A DNA stretch of 64,000 nt from Linepithema humile (taxonomy: Eukaryota; Arthropoda; Insecta; Hymenoptera; Formicidae). Shown here piece by piece: positions 49,201 to 63,300 of this stretch. The DNA lies in NCBI RefSeq assembly GCF_040581485.1, contig NC_090135.1, forward strand, positions 9,975,001 to 10,039,000, read 5' to 3'. The stretch's first letter is position 1. Each line of letters begins with the position of its first letter. Made by a program: the position numbers and the translations under genes. The notes under the pieces are model-generated. The model worked only from the letters and a program-made list of their open reading frames with translations. It was not told the origin of the DNA and searched no databases.

Positions 49201-52200
49201 TCAAGTCTGCAATTTTATCTCGCAGAATATCTAAGAAAATCTCCTATCTATTTATCTCACAGCTACCAGGAAAATTAAATAAAATTCTAGAAAACTCGGC
49301 GCTACACGCGCGATCGACGAGCGATTCGATCGGCAATTCAATTCGATCGGATTCCGTCATTCCTAGTTGATTCGATCAGCGCGCGATCCACTTGTCGATT
49401 GACTATTTATGAGGCTCCCGGCATGTACGCGGTCTGCACGCATCGATGCGTACGCATGCACGCATCGTGCCTGGCGTACGTTTATCGGAGAATAGAGCCT
49501 CGCCAAGTTTGGAGGAGGGAAGATCGCCGCGTTCGCCGTCCGCGTTTCTCCGCGATCTCGGCAAGGATATTCCACTGCCGGTTTCTCCTTCCACAACAGG
49601 ATCTCATCCTGCGCCCGCCCGTTCGCTCGCTCGCTCCTTTCGCTGCCACACCGGCCATTACTTATCGACGAGTTATTACCGCACGCGCGCTCTCCGTGCC
49701 TCGACTCGGATCTGTCGACACGATCGAAATGGCCGTGTGCGCGCGCGGCTCGGGAAATTGAATATCTTCCTCGGCAGGACGCGCGAAATACATGGCGTGA
49801 TCCTGCGCGATATTCTCCATGCAATCGCGATTTTTCAGCGTTACTTTATATGCGAGCTACTGCGCGAAAATTATTACGCCGTTTTCGGGTTCTTATTAAT
49901 TGACGAAAAAAGGTGTGAAGCAGTAGCGCGAGAGCGGCGATGGTCAGACAAAATTCAGACAAAACAAGTTCGATTTCGCGATTGTTTTGCATATTTCTTT
50001 ATATAAAATTATTGTAATAATTCAAAAAATGTTTAATTAAATTCAAAGATTTATGACTGATTTCAATACAGTGTACAGTTACACCCATCCTATTTAAATT
50101 ACAATAAATAAATTAAAATATAATCTTAAATTATCTTCAAACAATCAATTAGTAAAAATAACAGCGGCAGCAACGGTAATTTTTACCGCTGCATGTAATT
50201 ATTTCTATCGAATAATTTTAATATTTTAAACTCATTCTTCTGTTATTTTCTTTTACATAAATATTCTTTTACATATATCGTATTTTATCGGCACATTGGA
50301 TCGCTGTAACAAGCTAATTGTCGTCGTTAAGAACTTTCTATCGCACCAGCGGTCTCGGCGTGCAAATCGACAGCAGGTGCAAATCGCGGTGGTTATTTTT
50401 CGTCTTTCATAAATCTCAATGAGGCCCACTACTGTATTACTCGAGCCGATCGGTGGGTCGGTCTCTCGCGGTTATATACCCGACGGTCTTCTAATAACAC
50501 ACCGCGGCGCTACGCGCCCCGGGGGGTGGTGGCTGCCGCCGCCGCTCGATTACAGGATATGCCATAGATGACGTGATATTAACGTAATGAATACCGATCG
50601 GCCCGGCCATCGAGACACACGCCTTGGCCGCCGATAATACGTGGTGATTGCAATAAAACGTGAGGCGGTACTTTGGTGTCACCTGATGATCGCAACCGAT
50701 GATTAATTTATTTGCTTAAGATTAATTAATAGATTTTGTAATTTATTACTAGTGTTTTTTAAATTTTATTGTTTACTTCAGTGAATATAGAAATATTTTA
50801 CTATCAAAACTAGATATTTGTTGTTAAAATTATTTTTTATAATTTACTTCCGTTAAAGTTTTAACAATAAATAGCAAAACTTAATGTTACATCATCAGGT
50901 GTATATTAATAATTATATTTGCTGGATAAAAATAAATACTGAGATAGCGAATAAAAGTATATAATAATATTTTTCATATTACGAACAATTATGAAATTTT
51001 TACGTATTCTTCAAAATTTTTTTCAAGATTTAGTTCATTATTCTCCGCACGATCGCTCGAGGACTGTGATCAATAAAGGCGATCTGTCGACGTCTCGCTT
51101 AACAGTAATTAATAAGCGTCGCGTTGGAGTTGTTCTTAATCGCGCGAGTCGACGGTTTACCAGGACAACTTCGGCGGGTGTGCGATTCAATTATCAATTT
51201 CGAAAGGCCGACGATGTAAATGCAAACCGCGTCATGCATGCATGCATGAGCAAATTGTTAGGAGATAGCAATTAAATTCGATCTTGCTCGATAATCACGC
51301 TCCGCTGTTCGATTTGCCACAGGGAAATTACAGGGAGAGACACACGTTGTATCGATTTAATAACGGTATTTATTACGGTTTAAGGCCGAAACGTGCCAAT
51401 TATATTAACATTTTATATCCACGAACCGTCCAATAAATATTTCTCTATTACGTGCAATTAATTCGCGTTTTATGCCAAAAAGTAAATGTATTCTTCTTAA
51501 TTTTTAAGCTTCGCAAAAAGGTTGACACAAGTTATTAACATTAATGACATCTCTCACGGAAGAAACTTCCAAATTGCACACCGTCTGTAAGTATTTTCTC
51601 AAATTTAAAATCGCTCCGCAAGATTCTGTATGCGATGATCATGTCCATGCATGTTCTTAATATCCCTAATTCGTGATTCGTCGTTCCTCCGGGAATTTTC
51701 CTCGAAAGGAGACTCCGCGCTTATTACAGTCCCGACGCGGCATAAATTACGATGTCGCCTAATTCCAGATGAGTGAGGTGTCGCCGGCAGCTACGAGACG
51801 ATCAGAAATTCCCGTTGACCGGACGGTCTTACCGAGCGTCTTCGCGAAAAGGAATATTAATCATGGGATCGGTGGTATTCGCGAAGGACTGTCACGAGCG
51901 ATCATCGTGGTCAGCGTTCTGACGTGTCAATTGTCGCGACGCGGTGACCCGAGCCAGACGTCATCCGTGGAATACGATGAACGTGACGATCGCTATCGCT
52001 ATCACGCCGCATCGTCGTCACGCACTAACGAAGAATCGCGGGAAATTTCTTTCTCCTCTTTTCCATGAGTCAGTTTTAAAGCTGTGAAATTTGAATCTTA
52101 TTAAAATCCTATTTAAATTAAGATTGCAAATTGTCCAAGAAATATTGTTTGAAAAGATTGTTAGGATTGCGATCATCGAAAGTTGAACCTTCTGCAAATT

Positions 52201-52600
52201 ACTACAAATTTTCATGACAAAATAAAATTTGCAAAACTAGATAAAACTTCAATTTTAGTTGTCATTTCCTATTTGTATATTTTAAATATATCTAAGAGTT
52301 TTCAATTTTTATTATTTGAACAAATCGTAAAATCGACTGCACGAAGCTAGCAAATATCGGCGTGGCATTGAAGTCTCCGAGTAACGTCGGCCACATCCAA
52401 ATACACAAAGTACTGGTTCCCGATTGCTTTAGGCATCAAGGATATTCGTAGATATCGCCGACAAAATTAGCGCCAATTATAAATCTCGTCTCTTAAAAGA
52501 GGAATATTAAATCTGACATTGCTTGTGATTTTCTATCGCGTAACTCTTTATCGCTTCTTCAGATTTCTAAATCATATGATCATCGTTTTTCAAGCTATTC
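43295..52600. promoter_or_regulatory. Presumed u-shaped 5' intron/upstream DNA, part 4
   Basis: No recognisable gene. GC-rich islands at roughly 43280-43780, 44590-45300, 45460-45970, 46280-46640, 47130-47560, 47870-48560, 49290-49990, 50280-50700, 51030-51400, 51680-52080 and 52340-52560. Contains a GATAAC cluster (44731-44869), a 14-bp palindrome ACGCATCGATGCGT at 49438-49451 and an ATGC run near 51235-51248. Overlapping frames of 204 and 171 codons around 45330-46010 lie on opposite strands and look compositional. Confidence 0.4.
44731..44869. promoter_or_regulatory. Cluster of four GATAAC motifs
   Basis: GTTATC at 44731-44736, 44750-44755 and 44864-44869 and GATAAC at 44852-44857, two near each end of a 139-base stretch of a GC-rich island. 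Candidate GATA-factor sites; the flanking bases are weaker than full WGATAR in some. Confidence 0.3.
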
Positions 52601-54246
52601 TTTAGATATTTATAATAATATCCCATTGAATATCGTACAAAGCAATTCATATAAATTTGCCAAGCGGCACGCCGAATCCTCCTATTAACGCGGACGCGGA
52701 GAACTCGCGGGGACAATCGACGTTAGCGGCGGGAAGGAAGAAAGCCGACGATATCGGCGGTAATCCGGCGGGTTTTAATCATCGGCCGACTCGTCGCGCG
52801 TTGGGATCGCCGTGGTTGCCTTTTCTCCCCCCCCCCCCTCCCTTTGGTACGGCGCCCAGCCGGGTTCGGAAGAGATTCCAAAGCTTCTCTCTTCCGCGCG
52901 CGCGGGGATGTCGCGCGGAAATCGGGGGTGAGGGGAGGGAGTGAGGACCGTAGAGGGGTGCGAGCGACAGCCGGCGCGCTATGCGGATCGGTGGCTTATC
53001 TCGCACTCGCAGACGCGTCGCAATCGATATATCTCGCGAAGGCTCCTCTCGATAGGCGCCTGGGCCCCAACTCTCCCCCGCGATATCTATCCAGGCATGA
53101 GGATGGAAGAGAGGGTGGGAGAAGGAGGGCGAGAGAGGGTGAGAGATCGTATGTAGACGAGAATACGCTCGCGCGCGCGCGAGGACACCTCTCGTCGTCC
53201 TCGAACCGCTGCAGAAAAGATCAATTTTAGATTCGCAGCGATTTATAACTTCCTCTAATATGGCAGCGATACCATCTTCACCCCCCCCCTCTTTCCCTTC
53301 TCTCCCCTCCCCCACTGCGCGCTCTCGAGACCCCTTTCTCTCGTCGCCGACCTCCTCCTCTCTCCCTCCGCCGCCCATCCCGACGATCTCGCAGATACGC
53401 GAGAGCCCTTAAAAGACTGCTCGATTCGTGGATTCGATTTATGAAAGGAATCGGCTGCCGGCGTGATAAAAAAGCGGCTCGCCAATATCGCGCCTTCGAC
53501 GAAGTCATAGTCGTAAAAAGCGCCACTCGAGGATGATTTTCACTCGAATGTGATGTATAAGTGGCTGCAATTGGATAATATTACTGTGAAAAAGGTTTTG
53601 TTCAAGCTTCACGTTTGAATAAGTCGCATAATTAAGATCATTTATTTTTTTCTTTACTTTAGATTTTCGTGATAAAGCAAAGTTTTTAATAGAGCGCTAT
53701 TTTCGCAGAAGCGCGAGCACACTCATTCCTTATTTAATTTAAAATATACTTTAATTCGCGGAACTTGAAAAGATACTTTTCAAGAATCAAACATCTAAAA
53801 GTTGCGAAAGAGATAAAATTCTACCATAAATTGCATCGCAAGGATTCTCTTCTGCGGTTTGACACAATTTTACGAAACACCTCGTTTGCTTCTCTCGCAG
53901 ATTGCGATCCACACACAAAAAAATCGACAAATACGCGCAGACACATCTGTGCACGAACGTACGGACATTCTCGCGATGACGATGTTAGAGCGAAGATCGC
54001 GTCTTCTCCGATTACAGATGACAATCACGGCGATGCGGTCGCATTCTTACGACTGAGTGCGCTGGATCGAAGAAGATAGGTTCCGTAAGAGCGGGAAGGG
54101 AGAAAGGAGGAGTGTACACCCACACACGGGGGCCCGAACATGACCGGCGCGCGTTTAACGAGGCGCGATCGCGGGAACGCGTCCCCCCGGGGCCCGCAGC
54201 AGATATGTTAATCAGCACGCGCAGTGCGAAGCGATTCCTTTTCTCT

Positions 54247-54254
<8 letters not shown>

Positions 54255-54290
<36 letters not shown>
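54255..54290. repeat. (CT)n microsatellite
   Basis: About 36 bases of pure CT preceded by TTTCTC repeats from 54241. Confidence 0.92.
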
Positions 54291-54293
<3 letters not shown>

Positions 54294-55797
54294 GCAGCGG
54301 ACAACGATAGTTGTTGCGTGTCCGGAATTCTACGCCCGGTATCCCTCTATAATTATAAATCAGCGTCCCCCGTATATGCTAATGTCCCGCCGAGTCCGAG
54401 AGATCGCTTTCGGCGCGTGCGCGATTCGCAATTAACCCCCTTAACCGTGAATACGAAACGGCGAAAAGGAGTCACGCATCCGATAAGTTTCTCCGACGAG
54501 CCTCCGCGAAATTACATGATAATAAGAACACCGGGCGTGTGCGTTTATTACACTTGCGCCGCTCGCACGAGTAATTAATTATGCGAGAATGACGGGAGCA
54601 GTAAGTATCGCGCACATTCAGTGATCCTTCCATTATTATTATTATTATTGCATTATGCGCATTACTTTTTGCTCAAAAAGGAATTTAAATTCGTAGGAAC
54701 AATAACTTTCAATGAATACAAATAATGTAATAAGTGTGATATTAATAAATAATTTTGTAGTTAATTTTTTATAATAAAAAATACAATAGTTTAATTTTCT
54801 TGCAGGTTTAAACCCTTATAATTTAGAATTAAAAAAGCTTAATAAATATTGATCGTTCTTGAGATTATTAAAAAAGATAGATATTGAATATTTAATTGTT
54901 TTGCCATTCTTGCGTAATATTAATTTCACGAATCTTCATATCATCTTCAGATAATTAAAAATACTTTTCACAGCTTGTCCTTTTTAATTAAAAAATTTTT
55001 TTTTTCTTTTTGGAATTACCAAAGCGTTCCGACGTTTTCGCGTGTGTTACGCTGCAAGTTCACAGTATCCTAAGCAACTAGATAAATAGAGCGTGATGTG
55101 GAAATTCATTCGCGCCTAAGGTAGATAAGTACGATATATGTATATACAGTGACATTTAACAACCGTTTGAACGTTAAACGGACCATTAAAATGGCTATCA
55201 GGTAAGAGTCATTACTCGGTGCGCGGGTGTGGTCTTTCCTTCTTGCTTTTCCTAATCTTTCTCTATTTCCCCTTTTTCATTAAACCTACTGTACGTGTAA
55301 CTCTCAACCTTATATTTTTCCTACGCAAGAGTAATTGCCCGACATCGTCGCTCTCCTCTTTTAACATTCCTTTTTTTATTCTTAATCATAAAATTTTCAA
55401 CTTGCAGAATAATTAAAAAACATTGAACTGTTATTATACTTTTTGTAATAAGAAATTAACTATAAAGTTGACTTATTAATATCACACTTGTTATATTATT
55501 ATTCTAATTATTACAGCACTTTGAATTTGTATTCATTGAAATACACGTCAAATAATTGCAAAAACGTTCTTATAGCAACGTTAAAAAGATAATGAAAGAT
55601 ATACGATTTTTAAAATAATATTCCACAAGGATTATCGTAAAGATCGCAGATAGTGATATCTTATCAATGTAACGGGACAGCATCAATGTACAAAAATATA
55701 GCGAGCAATGCGGCAGAAAATACCGCTTTCCGGGAATATATCGTGTCGCCGGGAATCGTCGCTATCGATACGGCCAATAATCGCGCGCCCACGTACA

Positions 55798-55827
55798 GGG
55801 GGGGGGGAGGCGGGGGATGCCAGGGGG
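55798..55827 (+). other. G-run cluster, G-quadruplex-compatible
   Basis: A ten-G run is followed by AGGC, five G, ATGCCA and five G. At least four G3+ runs with loops of seven or fewer bases can be chosen. It lies in a GC-rich island. Confidence 0.5.
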
Positions 55828-56898
55828 TTGCGCACCTTACGCCGCCGCACCGGCGTATACGTAAACAACGAGTGAGAGCGAGTTCCGTTATCAGCGGCGC
55901 GCAGCGTCGCTTTCTCGAGAAGGGGGAGAGCGTCGGGGACGTCGTCGTCTTTATCGCGACCGTCGTCGTCGCGCGCGTCGCCTCTTGTTATCAGTGCGAC
56001 CATTAGAATATCTAAATACTACCCTCCCTCCTTTCAAGAGTCCGAATTTCATCTCCTTTTCGCACAGCGACGCTCAACTAGGCGATATCAGAAACGCGTT
56101 CTCTTTACGAAGAAAAAAATTGTCGACGAAATTTAAACGTAAACGTCATCGTTTAATTAATACACATGATAATACAGTGAATCCTTCAGAAGCAAATGGC
56201 AATGTAAGAAGAAATATGATTTTATAATGTATAAAGTAATTATGTTTACATTTTTATGTAAATTAATGAAAATTATATGCAATGTAAAATGCAGAGTTAC
56301 TTGGAAAAATTTGTTACGATTGAATTGATGTCCAAAAAATATTCTTCTCAATTGCCTGAAAACTTTGGACGTTTTCCTTTAATTTAAATATTCCTCGACT
56401 AGATAATAAACTGATACAGCATCCTTCTTCTAGCCTTTTTTTATTCTAGAATTTGTAAAGTCTTGGTAATTAGTAAAATAAACTTTAAATTAAATTTAGA
56501 TTTAGATAACCTATATTTTAGAGACATTCTTCTATCTGAGATTATATTTCTTATTATCAATATTAAATTTGTTACCAAAAAAACTTATCGCTGCTATTAT
56601 TATATTATATTTAAATGATATTATTGTATGTCCTTTTTTACTATTATGTATCTATCATATTATTAAGCCTTACTCGACAACGATTTTATCGTAGATAAGC
56701 TACGCGAGCACGCTTTAGCAGGACTGACGTGTACGCTGAAATCCGCAGGAAGGATCCAGGAGAAGGGATCCGATGAGATGTTGGAGGATGGCGGATGGAA
56801 GGATGGCGAAGGTAATCTCTGTACCGAGAGCGTGCTGCCTTGGAAGGGTTAAGTTGTAGAACGTCGGCTGGCCGCCGAAGATAAGGAATGCTCCCTCC

Positions 56899-56910
56899 CT
56901 CTCTCTCTCT

Positions 56911-56942
<32 letters not shown>
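56899..56942. repeat. (CT)n tract with C-run interruption
   Basis: CT repeats, a run of seven C, then about 26 bases of pure CT. Confidence 0.88.
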
Positions 56943-57759
56943 TCCGTTCTCTTGCTCTCCTCTCGCCGAGCCGCAGAATCCGCAGGACTCTTCAGCCGCG
57001 GAGGATCTCCCCCGAGGAAGGATCCGCGGAGAAGATTTCGGAAGGAGCGCGCGCGCGCGTGAGGACACAATTTCTCTCTTACGAGGCAGACTGATAAAAT
57101 TACGTCGACAAGGACGAGATTACGAGCCAGCGAGCAGATGATCCTCGGGCGATTAATCCTGCCAAGGACAGCAGGCACTTTGAGCACGTCACTTTTCGAT
57201 TTTCAAAGTACAGTATCACACGTGATCTTAATTTAGTTAAATCTGATATTTCGGAATTAATTATTGTTCGACAAATGTACAGAATATTTTCAAAAGCTAA
57301 ATTTAAGGCACAAAAAATTTATTCTGTATCTAAAATCGAAAAACTTATCTAAAACTTATCTAAAACTTTCGATTTCCTCAAAGATTTTTGAGATTTCTGA
57401 GACGTTGAAACATTTAATAATAAATATCCAATATTTCAAATTAAAATCGAGTTTACGGGACGTACGCAACTATACGTCACTTTAACATTTGATTTACAAA
57501 TGTTTCCCAAAAAAGCTTAAAATGTATTTCCTTTTCAAACTGGCGCCAATTTCATTCGCGCGTTGTAAAAATTCGCAACAATCGCGAATTCTATTTTGAC
57601 TGCTCCGAGGAGCGAGATCGCCGCCGATTCATCTATTCGCGACGCGGCAATTTATACCGGGTGCGCCTTAACTCACGATAATCTACGAGCGCGCGCGAGT
57701 CGATATTAGACTCGCCTGTGTGGATCGCATTCAGAACTTCCCTCCCTTCCCCTTCTCTT

Positions 57760-57798
57760 CTTTCTCTCTCTCACTCTCTCTCTCTCTTTCTCTCTCAC
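57760..57798. repeat. (CT)n tract
   Basis: TTTCTCTCTCTCACTCTC and further CT units with single-base interruptions. Confidence 0.85.
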
Positions 57799-59706
57799 CC
57801 CCGTTCCCTTTCGTCGCTCTATCGGGCGGCATAAATCAGCCCCGCGATCTTAATAAATGCGAGAGAGGAGGACGACGACGACGACGTCGGCGACGACGGC
57901 AGGAAGGGAAGGGGGTGTGCAGCGCGCGGAGGGTCGAGGGGGAGGGGAGGCGATAGCGGACGGTATGAAACGTCGGGGCGGTTGGTAGGCAGCTAATATC
58001 CTCCTGGCCGCTATCCCTAGGCTCATCTCAATAAATTCAATATACTTGTGTAAATCGGAACCCCTTCCACCCCCCTGCGACCGCGTCCTCATCCTCTTCT
58101 ACCCCGCCCGCGCTTTCTCTCCGCCCTCTTTCCGCGGGACGGAGATGAGCTCTGCGCGGCGGTTCCCCTCTCACGTCCCCGACACGGCGCCTCTTTCACT
58201 TCACTCGCCTCCCTCCCCCCCCTCGTACCCGACGCCGCCGATAATGTATCGGTTATTGATTACCCGGTAATGAGCCGCTCACTTCAATTTTTCCACCCGG
58301 TATACTCGACCCCGTGGAATGTGTGTACGCGAGGACGCTTAATGGCGTGGCAGGCGGCGGCGGCGGTTTCCCCGCGATTTATGCGAGAACGTCGTCGCGG
58401 GGGGTGGAAACAGTTATCGAAGGGGTTTTGCCGTCGTATAGAAACTTTGGTAAGGCGCGTTCAGTTCAATCGCGTTTGTACAATTGTAATAAATAATTAG
58501 AGGGCTCAATCGAAATATGTGTAACATACATTGTCGAGAAATTCAATTATTATATAAATCATAATTATCCACACAAAAAAAAATAGTTTTCTTTATTTCG
58601 TACACAAATTTTGGTTATGTATATGCAAACATTTCGTGACGTTTATATTTTTATAAAAAATACATGAATGCACTTTTTAAATCTGTTTTCCTCGAGATTT
58701 CATCATCAGTTGATGTTCCAAATTGATCAAATATAACGTTACACAATTAATAAATTGATATTACAAACAATAATACAATAACAATTTCGGATGTTTACCG
58801 CCGGCTCGATTTGGGCCAAACGGGAATCTCAATGAAGCGCAATTCGCCGCGTTCGTGTGCACCGTTCCGCGGCACATACGTAACGAGTCAGCGTTGTTAT
58901 CGATCTAACTAACGGGGTGCGGCGTGTCGTCGTCCATCGTTTTCCGGCCTAAGCGAAGTTACCGTCGTTTCGCCCCCTTCAGCACTCTTTCTCGCCTCTC
59001 CCGTTCCGCTAATGGCCGGATCGGGGGTTGCTTCCTAACTGCCGGGTAACAGGCGTTACCGGCGACGGATGCACCGCGGTAAGTAGGTGAGCCTGTTCTT
59101 TCCGATTCTGCGATTTTATATTTTACTCCAGTTGGGACAAAGCGAGTTTATAGACGCTTTTGAAAAAAAGAAAAGGAAACTAGTGTTACAAATGCCCAAA
59201 ATTGAGAGAGAATAGAGTTAAAAGCAAAGATTGAAACGAGAATAAATCACGTGTAACATTTTAGAAAGAGTGAACAAATACAAAACATGAATGTCTCAAA
59301 TATATTTAAAACATGCTGTATTGTTTAAAACCAAGAGAATCGCGAAAACACTTTTACAATTTGGCAAAAAATGTTTATTAGATATATTTGCGCAAAAAAA
59401 AAAAAAGAATATTTTTATTTGCGTTTGCATCAATCAGTTGTTATCTCAAAACATAATTATATTTTGCGCAAATTAAGAAAAAAAAAGAAGTTTATTAATC
59501 GCAAAGGGATAAAATACATAACATTTCTAAATTCTATCTGTGTTAGCAGACCCGATACTAGTAATCGGGCGGTGATAATGGCGGGGAGCGCAGCTCGTAT
59601 ATTTCCAGGTAATTTCTTAGCGATCAGGCGGAGAATTTAGCGGCGGGCCCTACACGTACAAGGGTGGCTTTCCCCGCTCCTAATATCTGTCCCTATCTCG
59701 GGAACG

Positions 59707-59737
59707 ACGAGCTTTTCATCGAGTCGTTAGTTAACGG
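59707..59737 (+). repeat. 31-bp direct repeat, copy 1
   Basis: Begins ACGAGCTTTTCATCGAGTCG and ends GTTAACGG. It matches 60327-60357 at 30 of 31 positions, in the same orientation. The flanks are not obviously alike. Confidence 0.85.
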
Positions 59738-60326
59738 CCGCGCGACACTGCTTCCTCTCTTCTAAGATCACCCTCTCGGAAAGAGAGAGTTATCGCGAGT
59801 TGTCCTAACGCCGACGTACGATTGCGCTTAAGCGTTCTCCACGATTTTAATCGCCTCAAGGCTTTCCATGGCTTGTAAAGTCGAAATTTTGCGATTTGTT
59901 CGCGCCTTCCGGTTAATATTTTATGCAAAAAAAATCTGATTGTATGTTTTCATGAAAACGAGTAAAATACAATCTTGCAAATATATTTAAATTAACGATA
60001 AATAGAGCTAAAATATAAAATTCTAATCTAAAAACGTGAAACATTATATAAGTAGAATTTAGTTACAAAGAGTCATGTCGTACTTTAAAAAAAATCTGTA
60101 AAGATTTCTCTTTATTTTTAAACTTTGTTTTCACTACAAGTGAGATCTGTAATCGGCGAAAAATTATCGCTCTATTATTTAGTCGAAATTGCGGCCAAGT
60201 CGAACGATAAATGCCTCTTGCAGCGGTCACGAATGCAGGCGCGAGTGCAGTTTTACAATTTTCCTGTAATTTGGCATAAATTGTGCCGGCGAGCTCCGCC
60301 CCACCCTTCCCATCCATTCCGCGACA

Positions 60327-60357
60327 ACGAGCTTTTCATCGAGTCGTAAGTTAACGG
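60327..60357 (+). repeat. 31-bp direct repeat, copy 2
   Basis: Same sequence as 59707-59737 except one T to A change in the GTCGTNAGTT part. It lies 620 bases downstream of copy 1 in the next GC-rich island. Confidence 0.85.
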
Positions 60358-63300
60358 GCAAGACTCCTTTTGCGCAGACAGCCGCGCGGACCATTCCTTT
60401 CCACGAGTTATCGACAACTTATCGCCTCCACTTCGTGTTCTAATGCGAGGATCGTATTTAACGGCCATCCCGCCGCCGCTACCGCGCCGCTTATTACCGC
60501 CGGGGACTTCTCGCAATCGCGAGGAAGACCTCTTCTCCTTCCCGGCAATCGTCCGCAGAACTCGCCGGAACACTTTACGTATCCACATTACGGCGCGTTC
60601 TCTCTTCCCTTTGATATCCGAATTCTTCTCTTATTCAAGATATAACGCAAATAAAACAAATGTGTAAAAAATATTTCTAAAGATTTTCTGCTATATTTTA
60701 GTTTTAAAAAATTCTTTAGTCCCCAAAACGTGAAAAAAAATCGCAAAAATCACTTTATCAATGTGTGATATATAAATATTTTTAACTAAATATACAAATA
60801 ATGAATTTCTTCGCCAATTAGAATAAGTATATTAATTTCGATAATTTACGCGTTTTTTAATTTATTATCTTTAATCTATTTTATTTTCTATTTTATCAGT
60901 TATATTATTTTTATTTTCAGCTCTTCATATAAAGCAACGCTTTTTTTCATCTAGCTTATTTATTTTTATTTGCATCAATCATGTACTACTGCTTACTACG
61001 ATTCGAAACGAGTTCGAAAGCAGATTGGCGGAGACCGTTTCATAAACGAGCGGCTTTTCCGACGGCGACAACAACGATGACGACGATACGCCGTCAAGGA
61101 AAAGCGCAATCAGGATGGCAACGCGAGGTCTATCTGTTGCCGCTTGATCTACAGCCGTGAGAGACGCTCAATTCGGGGGAAGATTCTCACTCCGTGCCGG
61201 GTGATAAGCTAGCTTTCCCCTCCGCTCCCTTTTTCCCGCCCAGCCGGGCGAAAGCGCCGGGGAAATATCAAGTTGTGCGAGATACCGAGCGTCGCGACGC
61301 GCGGCTAAATGCATTTCCAACAATTTTCGTTACGAAAGTATCCGACAGCCGTCAAATTACGACCGGGATGATCGACGGCCGGCAGATCTCGTTCCCTGAT
61401 TATTAATAAAAATGAGAGAGAGCTGTCTCATCGCGAGCGTTGCTCCAGTTTTACACGCGTATCTTTTTTCTATCAAATTTGGGAGAGTTCAAAGAAAAAT
61501 GTGTTGTGATTTATCCAGAGCTGCTTCTACAATTGACTTAATACAAAAATTTGAAATAGTTATTGCAAAAGTAATATATATTGTGAATTATTTTCATTAT
61601 TTCTCGTACTTTCTCTTCTTTTAATTTAAACAAAGGAAAAAAAATATTGCACAATAGACATCCAAAATATTTTTTTACAATTATTTTATAACCAAAATTA
61701 AATTCTACGATAAATTTTTCTTTAATCGAAAACCTAAATGTTAATGAAAAACGAGAGCTATCCGAGCTATTTTCCTTTTTCCCTTATTTTAATGAGGCAA
61801 GTTAAAAAGAAAGAAATATTGCTGTCGACGTTATAAAAAATTACCTATCGCTATATCGATATTTAACTTTCTACTAAACGAATTAGATATAAAAAATTGC
61901 GCTTACATTATAGAACCATAAAAGGGAATCCTATTCAAATCCATCCTCGATTTGCGCTTCCACGTGCAATTTTCACGGCAATGCGACGCGAAGATTTATC
62001 GGTTCGCGCCGCGCGATATTAAGGCCGCTTCTGTACCGGATGTAAAAAAAAAGAAAAAAATAAGAAGTGACGTGAGTAGCGCGCGGCGACGCGACGCGGG
62101 GCGTCACGGCGCGGCGGTGTTTATCTGCGAACTCCGGCTCATCGCTTTCGCCGCCTTCATGCATCGATGTCCCTTATCATCTCTCTCCCGTGTCCCGCAT
62201 CGCGCGCATTACGCGAGCGCGAGCTCTCTCTTTCGCTTGATTGATACGCAAAGTTGACAAAGTGCGCGAGGAGGCGACGCGACGCGGCGCGACACACCGC
62301 GACGCGTCTCGCCGGTAAAGGGGTAATGGCCCGGCAACGGTATCTCTGCCGTTGTGTACCTTCGACACGTCGTCGCCCCGTCGCCGCTTCCGTATCTTTT
62401 TCCGAAGCGCCAGCGAATAGATGAATAGATAGCCCGGTATATTTCACGTCCCTGGTGCCGCGCTTTTTTCTCCGAGAACCGAGAGATTCCGGGTCCTTTC
62501 AAGTCTCCATATTTAGCGCTCTAATGGCATCTACTTGTTAATCTTTGATGTTTAGATTAACATTGTATCTTAGTAAATTAAGCTATTAAAATAGAATATA
62601 ATATATTATTCATTAAATTCGTTAGAGTGAATTGATGCTGCGCCATAGATTTCTAATCGATAGCTTAGATATTTCACAAACAAGAAATAGAATCCTTACA
62701 ATTACATTTGAAATTCCAAATTGAGAGAATATTCAAAATTCAGTTGCGGAGCATTTAGAAAATCCCTTTGTAACGTAAAAATCGTCGCCTGAATGCATCT
62801 TTGTCCAGTGATTTCCGAAATATCAGTCTGTATATCACTTTGTTCAGCCCACCGTGTACATAAAGTAGCAAATGATAATTCATATCAGTATCCGACATTG
62901 ATGCACGGTAGTTGCGACACCCCGTAGTTGGCGCAAATCTCAATTATCTGCTTAAAAAAGCCGTCCGCACGAAGTTATCTACGCTCATGCTCGTATCTAG
63001 ATACTCGACAAACCCTCCCGCGGCGTGGACTAAGGGGGAGGGGGGGGGTTGCTTCCGTACTTGATACACTTGATATAGCTCCCTCTCCACCGCCGAAACT
63101 TTCCGCACCTCGACGATGACGACGATGTATTCAGGGGGGTTGGTTGTGCAGTCGGCGGCGCGGTGTGTTGGTGCCGCTTATCGCGAAGCGCACGCGGTCG
63201 CCACCGCCAGTCACCAGCAGCCGCGGAATTCCTCGGAATTCGCGAAGGGGGTGGCGGCGGAGGAGCGCGGGTGTATATCGCGTCGTTCGGCGGTGCCAGT

